Shown here: one piece after another, positions 1 to 9,542 of the stretch
Position numbering within the stretch: position 1 is the first letter of the stretch
Layout of the letters: every line of letters starts with the position of its first letter
From: Mycoplana dimorpha
GTDB lineage: Bacteria; Pseudomonadota; Alphaproteobacteria; Rhizobiales; Rhizobiaceae
Direction of reading: 5' to 3'
Assembly (NCBI RefSeq): GCF_003046475.1
Contig: NZ_PZZZ01000006.1
Coordinates: forward strand, 287,540 to 351,539
Length of the DNA: 64,000 nucleotides
Program-made: the position numbers and the translations under genes
The notes under the pieces: generated by a model
What the model was told of the DNA's origin: nothing
What the model saw: only the letters and a program-made list of their open reading frames with translations
The model's database searches: none

Positions 1-60
1 GGCGTTCTGGAGGGTGATGGGCGCGTGGCCCTCGTGAAGTTCCGAAAGAACCATCTGCAT
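1..60 (-). CDS. Probable enoyl-CoA hydratase/isomerase family protein, N-terminus only
   Basis: Only the first 20 codons lie in the window; the gene runs off the left edge. The ATG at 60 is preceded by GAGGAG six bases upstream, and the frame is open to base 1. The visible peptide MVLSELHEGHAPITLQNA resembles the first beta strands of crotonases (pattern xVxxEVxDGVAxITLNRP). That is inference from a short stretch. An in-frame ATG at 66 sits on the Shine-Dalgarno and is less likely. Confidence 0.45.
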   Translation of the reverse strand, partial: MQMVLSELHEGHAPITLQNA

Positions 61-66
61 GTGCAT

Positions 67-537
67 CTCCTCTTCAAGATCCAACAAAGCGTGTTGGGCC
101 CTTCTTCTTCCGTTCGCTTCTGCCCTATATTTGCGCTCAAGCTCCGTACACTTGGAACCTGATCATTATTTACATCGAGGGAGAGCTGCCACCATCTAGC
201 AGTCCCCAGTTTCATGAAATAGTGGTATCACGCTATATAGCGGCAATCAACTGAGAAGAATATTTTTTTCTTCTTAGGCAATTCCGTTACAACAGATGAA
301 CATGTTCTCTGAAAGGCCGACCACATACGCCGGCGAAGAGATCGGATGTAGACAATCGAGCAGGGCTCGTTGCGCGGAGCTGCCGCAAGAGTTGGTTATG
401 CTGAGTGCTTCAATGGCCGGGGACGATCTGCCGGTCGCCGTTTTGCGCCAACGCGCCTCCGAGCAGCGGGCACCTTCCAGAGGCAGTCCGCCGCCGCCAG
501 CGCCCCACCCGGCACACTATGCGCCGCCCTTTAGAGC
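67..537. other. Gene-free stretch with a 12-base palindrome
   Basis: No convincing coding region is seen between the left-edge gene (minus) and the end of the solute-binding gene (minus). It holds the probable promoter of the left-edge gene. A perfect palindrome CGCTATATAGCG is at 231-242, and an AT-rich inverted repeat GAAGAA/TTCTTC is at about 254-276. The palindrome could be an operator. Short plus-strand ORFs here have no ribosome site and no recognisable product. Confidence 0.4.
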
Positions 538-1671
538 TCACAGGCCGACGCGACCGATCCACTGATTGGAATTGTATTTTTCCTGGTACTTGTCAGCGCC
601 GAGCGCCTCAAGGATCGAAGTGTCGAAACCGTCAGCGGCGGGTGTCTCTGTCTGGACCACGCCCGCTTTCAGATAGGTGTGGCTGAACAGGTCCCAGGTC
701 CCGGGCGCGTATCCCGCCGTGCAGTCCTTGCCATCGAACAGCACGCCCCAGCCCTTGGCGTCAGCGGGCGCTTTGGGGGCGTCGGCCGGCAGATCCTCGC
801 AAAGCGGCTTGGCACCGGCCAGACCGAAGGCACCGAGGTTCTGGCTGAGATTGAGCATGATCGCACCGGCCTGATTGAGCCGCACGTCGGCTTCCGGCCA
901 GCCCAAACCCTTGGCGATGATGGCATTGCCCTCCGCCGGGTTCTGCTTCCACCAGTTGACGGCCTCGAACCAGGCCCGGATCAGCTCCTTGGCGACGGCC
1001 GGCTTGTCCTTCATCCACTGCTCGTTGCACGCGATGGCATCGGAGATGAGGCCGCGTTCCCAGGTGCGATCGTCGAGACTGGACTTGAGGATCTTCGCAC
1101 CAGGCCGTTTCAGCGACTGCGAGGCAAAGGGCTCGTAGTTCACGTCGATGTCAAGACCGCCGCTGGTGAAGGCCGCCGCACTTTCCTGGGGCAGCAGCAC
1201 GACATGCTGCAGTTCTGCCGGATCAATGCCGGCTCGCTGCAGGCTGAGCAGCATCCACATGTGGTTGAGGAACCCGAAGTCGGCGCCGAACGACCTGCCC
1301 TTGAAGTCCTCGACAGTATTGATGCCCTCGGCGACGACCATCTTGTCGAGCCCATAGGACATGTTGGAGAAGGCGACCACCTTGATCGGCAGGTCGCCAG
1401 AGCGGGCGACGACCATGCTGTCCAGCGTGTTGTTCATGCACTGGACCTGGCCCGACGTCAGGGCGGCATTCTTCTCGGTGATGCCCTCGATGATGTTCAC
1501 ATTGAGGTCGATCTCCGGAGCGAGGTTTTTCTCCTTCACGATATACCAGGCGGCATAAGGAGAGAACGAGATGATCGCTACGCTGACCTGCTCCTTGGCT
1601 TGAGCCGGACCGGCGGCGCAAACAGTGCCTAGAAGCAAGGCTGAGAGTGAACGCAGGGTCTTGGTCGGCAT
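538..1671 (-). CDS. ABC transporter solute-binding protein, NitT/TauT type
   Basis: Periplasmic solute receptor of 377 residues with a Sec signal peptide (hydrophobic stretch at about 7-20, cleavage after GPAQA near residue 25). The body resembles the SsuA/TauA/NrtA (NMT1-like) receptors that deliver nitrate, sulfonates, pyrimidine precursors or similar small ligands. The ligand cannot be read from the sequence. GGAGGAG lies just upstream of the ATG. It is the last gene of a minus-strand set: LysR, permease, ATPase, receptor. The C-terminal part beyond about residue 300 is longer than in a minimal NMT1 protein. Confidence 0.88.
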   Translation of the reverse strand: MPTKTLRSLSALLLGTVCAAGPAQAKEQVSVAIISFSPYAAWYIVKEKNLAPEIDLNVNIIEGITEKNAALTSGQVQCMNNTLDSMVVARSGDLPIKVVAFSNMSYGLDKMVVAEGINTVEDFKGRSFGADFGFLNHMWMLLSLQRAGIDPAELQHVVLLPQESAAAFTSGGLDIDVNYEPFASQSLKRPGAKILKSSLDDRTWERGLISDAIACNEQWMKDKPAVAKELIRAWFEAVNWWKQNPAEGNAIIAKGLGWPEADVRLNQAGAIMLNLSQNLGAFGLAGAKPLCEDLPADAPKAPADAKGWGVLFDGKDCTAGYAPGTWDLFSHTYLKAGVVQTETPAADGFDTSILEALGADKYQEKYNSNQWIGRVGL

Positions 1672-1704
1672 ATTCGCTCCTCCTTGATATCACTCTTGTT
1701 GTGG

Positions 1705-2535
1705 TCAGGCAGCTGCGGCAGCGGCCTGGATTTCCTCGCGCATCATGGCAAAGAGGTGCTGTTCCAACTCTGTGTAGCCGGGCTGCGCCAGCAGGTCCTC
1801 CTTTTTCGGGAAGCGGCGGCCTCGCTTGAATTCCACTTGGATATCAGCCTTGACGCGGCCGGGCTGGCAACTGAAGAAGACAATGCGATCCGCCAGATAG
1901 ATGGCCTCTTCGATGTCATGGGTCACCGCAACGACGGTCTTCCGCTCGCGCTCCATGAGTTCGATCATGAGTTCCTGCATTTCCCAGCGAACTTGCGCGT
2001 CGAGTGCGCCAAACGGCTCGTCCATCAAGAGCACGCTCGGGTTCTGGGCAAGCGTCCTTGCCAAGGCCACGCGCTGCTTCATGCCGCCGGAGAAACCACC
2101 AGGATATTTGTCGGCCACCTTCTCAAGACGCACCAGGCGGAGAAATTCCATGGCGCTCGCCTCGCGCTCGGCCTTGGGCACGCCGAGAAGCTTCATGCCG
2201 TACTCGACATTCCTGCGTGCCGTGAGCCAAGGAAAGGACGTATAGGCCTGGAACAACATGCCGCGTTCGGGGCTGGGGCCGGTTATGGTGGCGCCATTCA
2301 TGCTGACACGGCCACGCGTCGGATGCTCAAGGCCCGCAATGATGCGAAGCATCGTCGTCTTGCCACAGCCCGAGGGACCCACGAAGGCCGTAAATTCGTT
2401 TTCCCGGAGATCGATGGAAACATCCTTGAGGGCGGTCACCGCACCGTTGCCGAACTGCTTCCAGACCCTGCTTGCCTGAATGACCGGCACGGCTATCTTG
2501 CTCATTTGCATAGCATTCATCTCCGCCACCATCAT
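1705..2535 (-). CDS. ABC transporter ATP-binding protein, NitT/TauT type
   Basis: Cytoplasmic ATPase of 276 residues that powers the neighbouring importer. Walker A GPSGCGKTT is at 53-61, the signature FSGGMKQR at 148-155 and Walker B MDEPFGALD at 171-179. It has the compact length of SsuB/TauB/NrtD ATPases, with no extra C-terminal regulatory domain. Its start overlaps the permease stop by one base (TGATG), which argues for coupled translation. Two or three methionines are possible starts; the outermost is used because of this overlap. Confidence 0.92.
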   Translation of the reverse strand: MMVAEMNAMQMSKIAVPVIQASRVWKQFGNGAVTALKDVSIDLRENEFTAFVGPSGCGKTTMLRIIAGLEHPTRGRVSMNGATITGPSPERGMLFQAYTSFPWLTARRNVEYGMKLLGVPKAEREASAMEFLRLVRLEKVADKYPGGFSGGMKQRVALARTLAQNPSVLLMDEPFGALDAQVRWEMQELMIELMERERKTVVAVTHDIEEAIYLADRIVFFSCQPGRVKADIQVEFKRGRRFPKKEDLLAQPGYTELEQHLFAMMREEIQAAAAAA

Positions 2536-3422
2536 CAGCGTTTGAAAGCCCAGGGCATCGAAAGCCGGGCAATCGTTCGAAACAGCACATCGGTGAACAC
2601 GCCAAGGATGCCGATCATCAGGATGCCGGCCATGATGATGTCGACCTTGAGGAACCGGCCGGCCCGCATCATGACGGCACCGATGCCGTCCTGGGCTCCG
2701 ACGATCTCTGCGATGACAAGATAGGTCCAGCTGACGGCGATCATGTTGCGCAGCGAATCCATGATCGCGGGAGCTGCCGCCGGAATGATGATGTCCATCA
2801 GCGTCTTGCTGCGGCTCGCGCCCATGGTGAGACCCGCTTCGATGAATTCATTTGGAACGGCCTCGGTATTGTCGACGACAAGGGCGATGAGGAAAAAGAT
2901 CACGCCGAGGAAGAGGAGCGCCAGCTTCGAGGTATCGTTCGGCCCGAACCAGACAAGGAGCAGCGGGATGAAGGAGGCGGCCGGCAGATAGCGCCAGGCC
3001 GAAACGAGGGGGCCAAGCAGGGCCCGCACCGACTTGAAGGAGCCCATGAGCAAGCCCGCCGGCACGGCAACCAGCGCCGCGAGGGCGAAGCTCGCGAAAA
3101 CGCGGTAACAGCTCTTCAGCACATCGGCTAGAAAATTATTGGCCGCAAAGAGCGTGTACAGCGCGGTCAGCACCTGCACCGGCGAGGGAAAGAATTTCTG
3201 GTTCACGTCAGAACTGAAGTAATGGCCCAGTTGCCAGACGAGAAAGAACGCCCCGAGGCCGACTGCGGCGAAAACCGCGGCCCGTGCGGGGCTGGGCTTG
3301 CTGCGGAACTCGAATATACGTGCGCGCGGCGGAACGTAGATCGGCGATTCGTTCAGTTCAGAGCGGCCTCCGGCGCCGGTGGCACGCTCCACAATTGCTT
3401 CTTGGACAGTCGAGGCACTCAT
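2535..3422 (-). CDS. ABC transporter permease, NitT/TauT type
   Basis: Inner-membrane channel subunit of 295 residues with about six hydrophobic segments and a BPD_transp_1-like core. The EAA-type loop is visible as EAGLTMGASRSKTLMDIIIPAA. I chose the ATG at 3422 because CAGGAG precedes it; the frame stays open upstream to 3485 but without a better start. The cytoplasmic N-terminus (about 50 residues) precedes the first membrane segment. It overlaps the ATPase gene and follows the LysR gene on the same strand. Confidence 0.9.
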   Translation of the reverse strand: MSASTVQEAIVERATGAGGRSELNESPIYVPPRARIFEFRSKPSPARAAVFAAVGLGAFFLVWQLGHYFSSDVNQKFFPSPVQVLTALYTLFAANNFLADVLKSCYRVFASFALAALVAVPAGLLMGSFKSVRALLGPLVSAWRYLPAASFIPLLLVWFGPNDTSKLALLFLGVIFFLIALVVDNTEAVPNEFIEAGLTMGASRSKTLMDIIIPAAAPAIMDSLRNMIAVSWTYLVIAEIVGAQDGIGAVMMRAGRFLKVDIIMAGILMIGILGVFTDVLFRTIARLSMPWAFKR

Positions 3423-3534
3423 CGCACGCTCCTGTTCTCCAGCGGAACTGCGATGTAACCTGAATAAGCCTGAAGGTGGAGGCAACTCCTATTCCACCGT
3501 TCCTCCTCATCAATTCAATCAATGGTGCGGCGCG

Positions 3535-4449
3535 TCAAAGCTCCATCGACAGAATCTCGCTTACCAGACGATCACGGGCCATATGGCGGTGGGCCGCAGG
3601 GTTGGTGATGACATAGATGCGGAGCCGCACAGCGGACTCAATGCTCAGCAGCGGCCACAGCTGTCCCTGCGCTACCGCACCGGCCGCCAGCCCCTCCGGC
3701 AGAAAACAGATGCCAAGGGCAAGCTTTGCGAGACGCATGGCCTCTTCCGGGGAGTCGGACACCCCGGCAATGCGTGTCCCCAGTCCATGGGCAATGCGGT
3801 AGGCGGTGAGTTCGTCGGGCTCATCGTTGCCGGTCAGCACAAACGCCTCGTTGCGGAGCTCCGAGGGATCCGCGAAACTGCGACCGAAAAGTGGGTGGCC
3901 CGTCCCGCAATAGGGTCGATGAACCTCGTCGAATAGGAGGTTGTATTCAAGATCGGCGCGGAAGTGGCGGACCGGCGAGATACCGATGTCCGAAACCTCG
4001 CGCACCAGCGAGCCTGCCACCACGTCCCAGGTACAGATATCGATGCTGATCTGGACGTGCGGATGCCGCGCATGAAAACTTGCTATGGCAGCGTCGAGTT
4101 TTTCGCAGACGATATTGCCGATCATGTTGATGTTGATGCGGCCCACCAGTTGCTCGGCCCGCATCTCAATTCGGCTCGGCGTGGCCGAAACCATCGCGTG
4201 CAAGGTTGCGCAGGTCTCGGCGACGATCAGCCCCTCGTCGGTCAGCGAGAACCCGCCCGGCCCTCGGTGGCAAAGCTTGACGCCGAGATGATCCTCGAAC
4301 CGCTTGAGGGCGAGGCTCACGGCCGACTGTTTGCGGGCCATCGCTTCTGCGGCCTTGGTCACGCCTTCGGCGCGGACGATTTCATGAAATGTGCGAAACA
4401 GATTCCAGTCTATCCTGCGGTGAAAACCGGAGCTGTCTTTCGTCACCAT
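3535..4449 (-). CDS. LysR-family transcriptional regulator
   Basis: 304 residues from the ATG at 4449, the normal LysR length. The winged helix-turn-helix spans about residues 13-75 (FHEIVRAEGVTKAAEAMARKQSAVSLALKRFE), followed by a type-2 periplasmic-binding-like effector domain. The frame is open for another 139 codons upstream, but that part is low-complexity and unlike any LysR, so the longer start is rejected. It lies 112 bases upstream of the NitT/TauT importer genes on the same strand and probably controls them. The effector is unknown. Confidence 0.88.
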   Translation of the reverse strand: MVTKDSSGFHRRIDWNLFRTFHEIVRAEGVTKAAEAMARKQSAVSLALKRFEDHLGVKLCHRGPGGFSLTDEGLIVAETCATLHAMVSATPSRIEMRAEQLVGRININMIGNIVCEKLDAAIASFHARHPHVQISIDICTWDVVAGSLVREVSDIGISPVRHFRADLEYNLLFDEVHRPYCGTGHPLFGRSFADPSELRNEAFVLTGNDEPDELTAYRIAHGLGTRIAGVSDSPEEAMRLAKLALGICFLPEGLAAGAVAQGQLWPLLSIESAVRLRIYVITNPAAHRHMARDRLVSEILSMEL

Positions 4450-4663
4450 TGGCAAACGATCATCCGGCGAGTTCTGGCCATGATTTCCCCCCAACCACCC
4501 CATGCAGCGAGCCGACGCGCCTGGATATTGATGATGGTCAGGTGGATCGTCAAGCCGGACGTGGGCTGAGGCGCCATGATGGTCGGCCAGCGGCTTCAAC
4601 ATTGCTCTCGCAATCGAGCCTGCAACACAGACGTTAAAGAGCGATCGCAGGCGCCCCTGCGGG

Positions 4664-5146
4664 TCAACCGGCTGGAGCCACGGCGAGCAGCTCGAACCCT
4701 TCACAAACGGTGAGGAGGTCTTCGGACCAGGGAACGCCCCATTCAGCGCACTGCAGTTCGAAGTATTCCCTGTGAACGTTCCTCCAATAGTCCAAGCTGC
4801 TGTCGCCCTCGCCCTCGCGTTCGGCAAATGACTGTGCGACCTGATTGAAGGGCCGTACATCGACATCGGTGATACGGATCAGATAGCGCGGCCGGGATTC
4901 GGAATTGACGACGACCCAATAATCACCGACGCCGCGGCGGCGAATGTCGTTACGCTCGAAATCCAGCTGCAGGTGGGCTGTTGCCCGCTTCTTTCCTGCC
5001 GCGACCAGCTCCAGCAGTTCATCGTGGTAGGTGGCAAACCTTACATCGGCGAAGGTACTGGCCTGATAGGATTCGGTGTCGATGCCCAATGCGGCCCGTT
5101 GGCTGTCCCAGAAGGCGCGCACTTCGGCGGTTTTCTCCCCGATCAT
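4664..5146 (-). CDS. ASCH-domain protein
   Basis: 160 residues with features of the ASCH (YqfB-like) fold. These include a basic patch around LVAAGKKRATAHL, a following GDYWVVVN strand, RYLIRITDVDVRPFNQV, and the C-terminal W-x-x-x-H-x-x-Y-F signature (DYWRNVHREYFELQ). ASCH proteins are proposed RNA-binding or nucleoside amidohydrolase-type proteins; the substrate here is unknown. AGGAGA precedes the ATG with rather long spacing. Nothing in the neighbourhood fixes its role. Confidence 0.82.
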   Translation of the reverse strand: MIGEKTAEVRAFWDSQRAALGIDTESYQASTFADVRFATYHDELLELVAAGKKRATAHLQLDFERNDIRRRGVGDYWVVVNSESRPRYLIRITDVDVRPFNQVAQSFAEREGEGDSSLDYWRNVHREYFELQCAEWGVPWSEDLLTVCEGFELLAVAPAG

Positions 5147-5656
5147 GCTATGGTCTCTCCTCTTCGGCCCAGGTGGCGCCGCGGGCTCCGACCTGCCCCT
5201 CTCTGACGATTCTCGCTACGCTGGCCATTGATTATTCGGAACATTGCCGCGGGATATAAACCCCCAGAAGTCGCATGGAATGCATTGTCGCCGTCAATCA
5301 TCGACCATTGTCGACCCACGCATGCAGGGTCCGACTAAAATGACTGGCCGGGCCGGGGCGGCAGGCATCTCCGACCGCTCTTCAAGGGATCTTCGCCGCT
5401 GAAACCCCCGATACGCTGGCCATAATGCCGTACGGCAAGCGGACATGGCTGCCGCCCCTAACATCAACAGGCTCAATGCTTAGGCTTCGATATTTTGGGG
5501 TTTACTAAAGTGATGGTCCAAATAACGCTAAATCAGGCCGCGCAATCTGAACCCCGATCGGATCGTCCAGGAGGCGGTGCTGCAGGATGACGCAAATGAC
5601 TGCGCGCCGTCCAAGCTGAGAGCGAGTCTGCTTGCCGATCAACTCTGGGGCCTGGG
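5147..5656. other. Intergenic region between divergent genes
   Basis: About 510 bases between the ASCH gene (minus) and the amidohydrolase (plus). It must hold both promoters, but I could not identify a convincing -35/-10 pair, operator palindrome, hairpin or RNA gene. Short ORFs here have no ribosome site. Confidence 0.5.
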
Positions 5657-7159
5657 ATGGCAAAAGACTACATGATCATCAGGGGTGGTCGATTACTGGA
5701 CCTCGAAACGCGAGCCGCCCCTTTCCAGGACATACTCGTTGCCGATGGCCGCATCATTCAGGTAGGCAATCCCGGGCTCGATGCGCCTGCCACAGCCGAG
5801 GCCATCGATGCGGCGGGCCTCTTGAGGCATCCCGGCCTCGTGAAGGCGCACACCCATGGGATGTTCAATCTCTGCAAGGGAATGTCGGACAGATCTTCGC
5901 TCGAACTTCTGCTGGTCAATGCGCCTGCGATGATTGCCCAGCATTCCGCCGAGATGAAGCACCTGAGCACATACCTGGGTGCAGTCGAAATGCTGATGAA
6001 AGGTTGCACCGCGTGCTGTGACCTGACGTTCGGGTTTCCGTTCGCCACGATTGATGAAATGGTCGCGATTGGGCAGGCTTACATCGATGCCGGCATGCGG
6101 GCCGTGGTGGCGCCCAGTTTGGCCGACCGCAGCTTCTATAAAGCGATACCAGGCTTGCTGGACCATATACCGTCGTCATTGAAAGCGGCGACCGCTCAGC
6201 ACGGAAGCTCCAGCCCCCACGACGGCATCCGGATGATGGGCCAACTGCTTCGGGACTGGCCCCACGAGCGCGATCGGGTGTCGCTTGGCATAGCTCCGGT
6301 CATTCCCCTTCACTGCAGTGACGGTCTGATGACGGATTGCGCAGATCTTGCGCGGGAATACGCGGTTGTTCTGCATAGCCACGTCGCGGAATCCAAGGTC
6401 CAGGCGGTCTCCTCGCTGACTGCCTACGGCAACACGATGACCGCTCACCTGGACTCGCTTGGCTTGCTTGGCCCCAATTTCACCGTCGCCCACGGTGTGT
6501 GGCTCGACGACGACGACATGCGCAGGCTTGCCGACAACGGCAGCTCGGTGGCGCACTGCGCCGGCAGCAACATGCGCCTGGGCTGCGGCATCGCCGATGC
6601 GCGCCGCATGATCGAGCTCGGCGTCAATCTGGCCATCGGCACGGATTCGGCAAATTGCTCGGACAACCAGAATATGTACGAAGCGATGCGCTACGCATCC
6701 ATGGCGTCAAACGTGCGGGGCCCGGATTACCGTCGTTGGCTCTCCAGCCCGGAGATCATCAGGGCGGCGACGCAAGGCGGCGCCTATGCGCTCGGCTTTG
6801 GCGACATCGGCAAGATCGCACCGGGATACCGCGCCGACATTGTCTTCATCGATCTGAACAGCACCAACTGGATGCCGCTCAACGATCCGGCAAATCAACT
6901 CGTGCTCGCGGAGGATGGAACCGGACCGAAGCACGTGATCGTCAATGGTGCGTTTGTCGTCAAGGACCGGCGTCATCGCAGCTGCAACCTCGAAGATCTG
7001 TCAGTTCGTGTCGAAGCGGCGCGCGAGCGCCTGATGGAACTGACGCTTCCGGCAAGAAATGTCGGCGCGGCGCTCGAGAAGATCGTCGGTGATTTCTGCA
7101 TCGGATTGGCCAGGCGGCACTATCACATAGAGCGCTATGCGGCGCCGCTTGGACAATAG
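5657..7159 (+). CDS. Amidohydrolase, AtzA/TrzN/cytosine-deaminase-like
   Basis: 500-residue metal-dependent hydrolase of the amidohydrolase superfamily. Metal ligands visible are His65 and His67 (KAHTHG), the His of HSHVAES, the His of AHCAGSNMRLG and the Asp of GTDSANCSDN. This is the layout of the AtzA/TrzN/guanine-deaminase branch, which removes amino, alkylamino or chloride groups from heterocycles. The start motif reads HPGLVKAHTH where most relatives have PGLVNxHTH. It sits 66 bases upstream of a polyamine-type ABC importer on the same strand, so the importer probably supplies its substrate. The exact substrate cannot be read. Confidence 0.87.
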   Translation: MAKDYMIIRGGRLLDLETRAAPFQDILVADGRIIQVGNPGLDAPATAEAIDAAGLLRHPGLVKAHTHGMFNLCKGMSDRSSLELLLVNAPAMIAQHSAEMKHLSTYLGAVEMLMKGCTACCDLTFGFPFATIDEMVAIGQAYIDAGMRAVVAPSLADRSFYKAIPGLLDHIPSSLKAATAQHGSSSPHDGIRMMGQLLRDWPHERDRVSLGIAPVIPLHCSDGLMTDCADLAREYAVVLHSHVAESKVQAVSSLTAYGNTMTAHLDSLGLLGPNFTVAHGVWLDDDDMRRLADNGSSVAHCAGSNMRLGCGIADARRMIELGVNLAIGTDSANCSDNQNMYEAMRYASMASNVRGPDYRRWLSSPEIIRAATQGGAYALGFGDIGKIAPGYRADIVFIDLNSTNWMPLNDPANQLVLAEDGTGPKHVIVNGAFVVKDRRHRSCNLEDLSVRVEAARERLMELTLPARNVGAALEKIVGDFCIGLARRHYHIERYAAPLGQ

Positions 7160-7225
7160 ACGACATACCTGCGTTTTCCTGCCTGTGGACTTCATTAATA
7201 CAACCAACAACTGGGGGAATCTGAT

Positions 7226-8398
7226 ATGAGCGAGCGAAAACGTAATAAAAGCGATATCCTCGGCACAGAAGGCGCGACGATGACCCGTCGCAAGGTCTTG
7301 AAGACCGGCGCGGCCGCGACTGCGGCGGTCACGTCATTTTCGATCTTTTCGAGATCCCATGCCGCGGACCAGTCGTTGCGGGTGTTGTGCTGGCCCGGCT
7401 ACGAAGAGCGCGGCGTCATCGAGGAATTCGAGGACACGCACAAGGTCAAGGTCGATTTCAAGATCTATATCGGCGGCGAGCAAATGCTCTCGTATTTCTC
7501 CCAGACGCCGCGCGGGACCTTCGACGCAATCATCAGCGATTCCGAGTACATCGGCAAACTCAAGGCGCTGAATGCCCTGGAGCCGTTCAGCACTGCCGGC
7601 ATGCCGGACATCGACAACTACCATCCGAAGCTGCGCGACGTGAAAATGCTGCGCGCCGACGATGGAAAGGTCTGGTCGGTTGTCACGCGGTTCAGCTTCT
7701 ACGGCATTTCCTACAACACGAATGTCATTTCCCATGAGGAAGCGCAGGATTGGAACATCCTGTTCGATCCCAAGCTGAAGGGGCGGATCGGCGTCTTCGA
7801 CTGGTATTTGCCGAACATGGGCAATGTCAGCATGGCCGTCCAGCCGAACATCGAGGATCCGTATGCCATCTCCGATGAAGCCCTCGAAAAGGTGAGACAA
7901 TGGCTTCTCAAGTTGCGCCCGCAGGTTCTGATGTTTGCAGCCGCAAACCAGCCTCTGGTGCAGGCGATGCTGGCGGAAGACATCTACGCCTCCCCCGTCG
8001 GCGATTTCGAGATCGATCTGATCCTCGCCGGCCACAAGAACTATAGTTCGACCATTCCCAAGCAGGGCGGCGTGCGCTTCCAGGAGACGGCCGCCCTGTG
8101 CGCGCAGGGCCGCAACAAGGAACTCGCGATGGAATGGATCAAATACATGATGCGGGCCAAGACCCAGTCGCAGCTGGTTTATACCAATGCGTTCAAGGCC
8201 CGGGCGCCGAACATGAAGGTCGTTGATTACTGGAACGACCAGCAACGCGAACTGCTCAGCTACGTGCCCGATCCGAACAATCCCAAGCAACTGCTCGTGG
8301 AGACGCTTCTCGAACGAAGCGTGCCGCGCTCGCTGCCCAGCCTTCAGCCCGAGCGGAAATGGATCGATATCTACAACGAGTTCAAGTCGGCGTCCTAA
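7226..8398 (+). CDS. ABC transporter solute-binding protein, spermidine/putrescine (PotD) type
   Basis: 390-residue periplasmic receptor. It carries a twin-arginine signal: TRRKVLKTG at about 20-28, then a hydrophobic stretch ending near SRSHA. Export through Tat in a folded state is therefore likely. The mature part resembles PotD/PotF and related class-E receptors. GGGGGAA upstream supports the ATG at 7226. It is the first gene of receptor-ATPase-permease-permease and follows the amidohydrolase. The ligand is unknown; a cationic amine or N-substituted heterocycle would fit the context. Confidence 0.88.
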   Translation: MSERKRNKSDILGTEGATMTRRKVLKTGAAATAAVTSFSIFSRSHAADQSLRVLCWPGYEERGVIEEFEDTHKVKVDFKIYIGGEQMLSYFSQTPRGTFDAIISDSEYIGKLKALNALEPFSTAGMPDIDNYHPKLRDVKMLRADDGKVWSVVTRFSFYGISYNTNVISHEEAQDWNILFDPKLKGRIGVFDWYLPNMGNVSMAVQPNIEDPYAISDEALEKVRQWLLKLRPQVLMFAAANQPLVQAMLAEDIYASPVGDFEIDLILAGHKNYSSTIPKQGGVRFQETAALCAQGRNKELAMEWIKYMMRAKTQSQLVYTNAFKARAPNMKVVDYWNDQQRELLSYVPDPNNPKQLLVETLLERSVPRSLPSLQPERKWIDIYNEFKSAS

Positions 8399-8427
8399 GG
8401 CAGGTTCGAATGCAGGGGGGAAAAGCG

Positions 8428-9513
8428 GTGGCAACCAAGGATCTCGAACTGATCGGCATCACCCGGCGTTTTGGCGAGTTCGTCGCTTTGGACGGGATCG
8501 ATCTGGAAGTCGGTCAAGGCGAGTTCGTGGCGATCATGGGGCCGAGCGGCTGTGGCAAGACCACGCTGCTGCGCATCATGGCGGGTCTTGAATCAACAAC
8601 GTCCGGACGGATGTTGGTCAAGGGCCGTGACTTGGCCGCCGTTCCGATACACCGGCGGCCAACCCGGCTGGTGTGGCAGGACTATGCGCTTTTCCCCCAC
8701 CTCAACGTGTTCGACAATATCGCCTTCGGGCCCAGGCTGGGGCCCCACGTGCCTTCCGAGCTGCGCAAAAAGGTCCTTGAGATGGCCGATCTGGTCAGCC
8801 TGGAAGGTTTGCTCGATCGTCGGATCAGCCAGCTCTCCGGGGGACAGAAGCAGCGCGTCGCGCTCGCTCGCGCGATCATAACGGAGCCGGAAATCCTGTT
8901 GCTCGATGAGCCGCTGAGCGCGCTTGACGCTCACCTGCGCATAAGGATGCAAGGTGAACTGCGGCGCCTCCAGCAAGCACTCGGCATCTCGTTCATTTAT
9001 GTCACGCACAACCAGAACGAGGCCTTCTCGATGGCCGATCGTGTCGCCGTGCTGAACAAGGGCCGCGTCGAGCAGGTTGGCACGCCGGAAGCGATCTACC
9101 ATCACCCGAGCAGCCGGTTCGTCGCCCAGTTTGTCGGGATGAACAACCTGTTCTCGGGCAAGGTGGCGACCGTCAGCGAGCATTACACGGAGATCGCCTC
9201 GGACAATGGGCCGATCCGTGCCGTTACCGGGTCGAAATCGCCCCGGATCGGCGAAACCGTGCATGTGGTCGTCCAGGCCGACAAGATCAAAAGAGCGACG
9301 GCACACACGTCCAACGAGAACAGGATCAACGCAATACTGAGAGGCAGGGAATTTGCCGGCTCTCACAACGTCTATCTGTTTGACCTGCCCAACGGCAATG
9401 AAATCAAGATCGTATCTGAAGACGAGCCAGGCTCGCCGCCGGAGAAATTGTCCGGATCGCCTTCAGATCTGTACTTCTCGGTAAGAGACGCATTCATCAT
9501 CGGGTTTCAATAG
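8428..9513 (+). CDS. ABC transporter ATP-binding protein, PotA type
   Basis: 361 residues from the GTG at 8428. That start is chosen because GGGGGG lies seven bases upstream; an ATG at 8410 and another start at 8359 are in frame but poorer. Walker A GPSGCGKTT is at about 38-46, LSGGQKQR at 136-143 and LLLDEPLSALD at 157-167. A C-terminal TOBE-like region (about 240-361) is typical of PotA/UgpC ATPases. It powers the importer encoded around it. Confidence 0.92.
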   Translation: MATKDLELIGITRRFGEFVALDGIDLEVGQGEFVAIMGPSGCGKTTLLRIMAGLESTTSGRMLVKGRDLAAVPIHRRPTRLVWQDYALFPHLNVFDNIAFGPRLGPHVPSELRKKVLEMADLVSLEGLLDRRISQLSGGQKQRVALARAIITEPEILLLDEPLSALDAHLRIRMQGELRRLQQALGISFIYVTHNQNEAFSMADRVAVLNKGRVEQVGTPEAIYHHPSSRFVAQFVGMNNLFSGKVATVSEHYTEIASDNGPIRAVTGSKSPRIGETVHVVVQADKIKRATAHTSNENRINAILRGREFAGSHNVYLFDLPNGNEIKIVSEDEPGSPPEKLSGSPSDLYFSVRDAFIIGFQ

Positions 9514-9542
9514 AATCCGTCGAATTCCAGTGGAGCCCTGAT

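Noticed and set aside
4450-4866. 139-codon N-terminal extension of the first LysR gene
   Set aside because: LysR proteins start within about 15 residues of the helix-turn-helix. The extension is unlike any domain and the internal ATG at 4449 gives the normal length.
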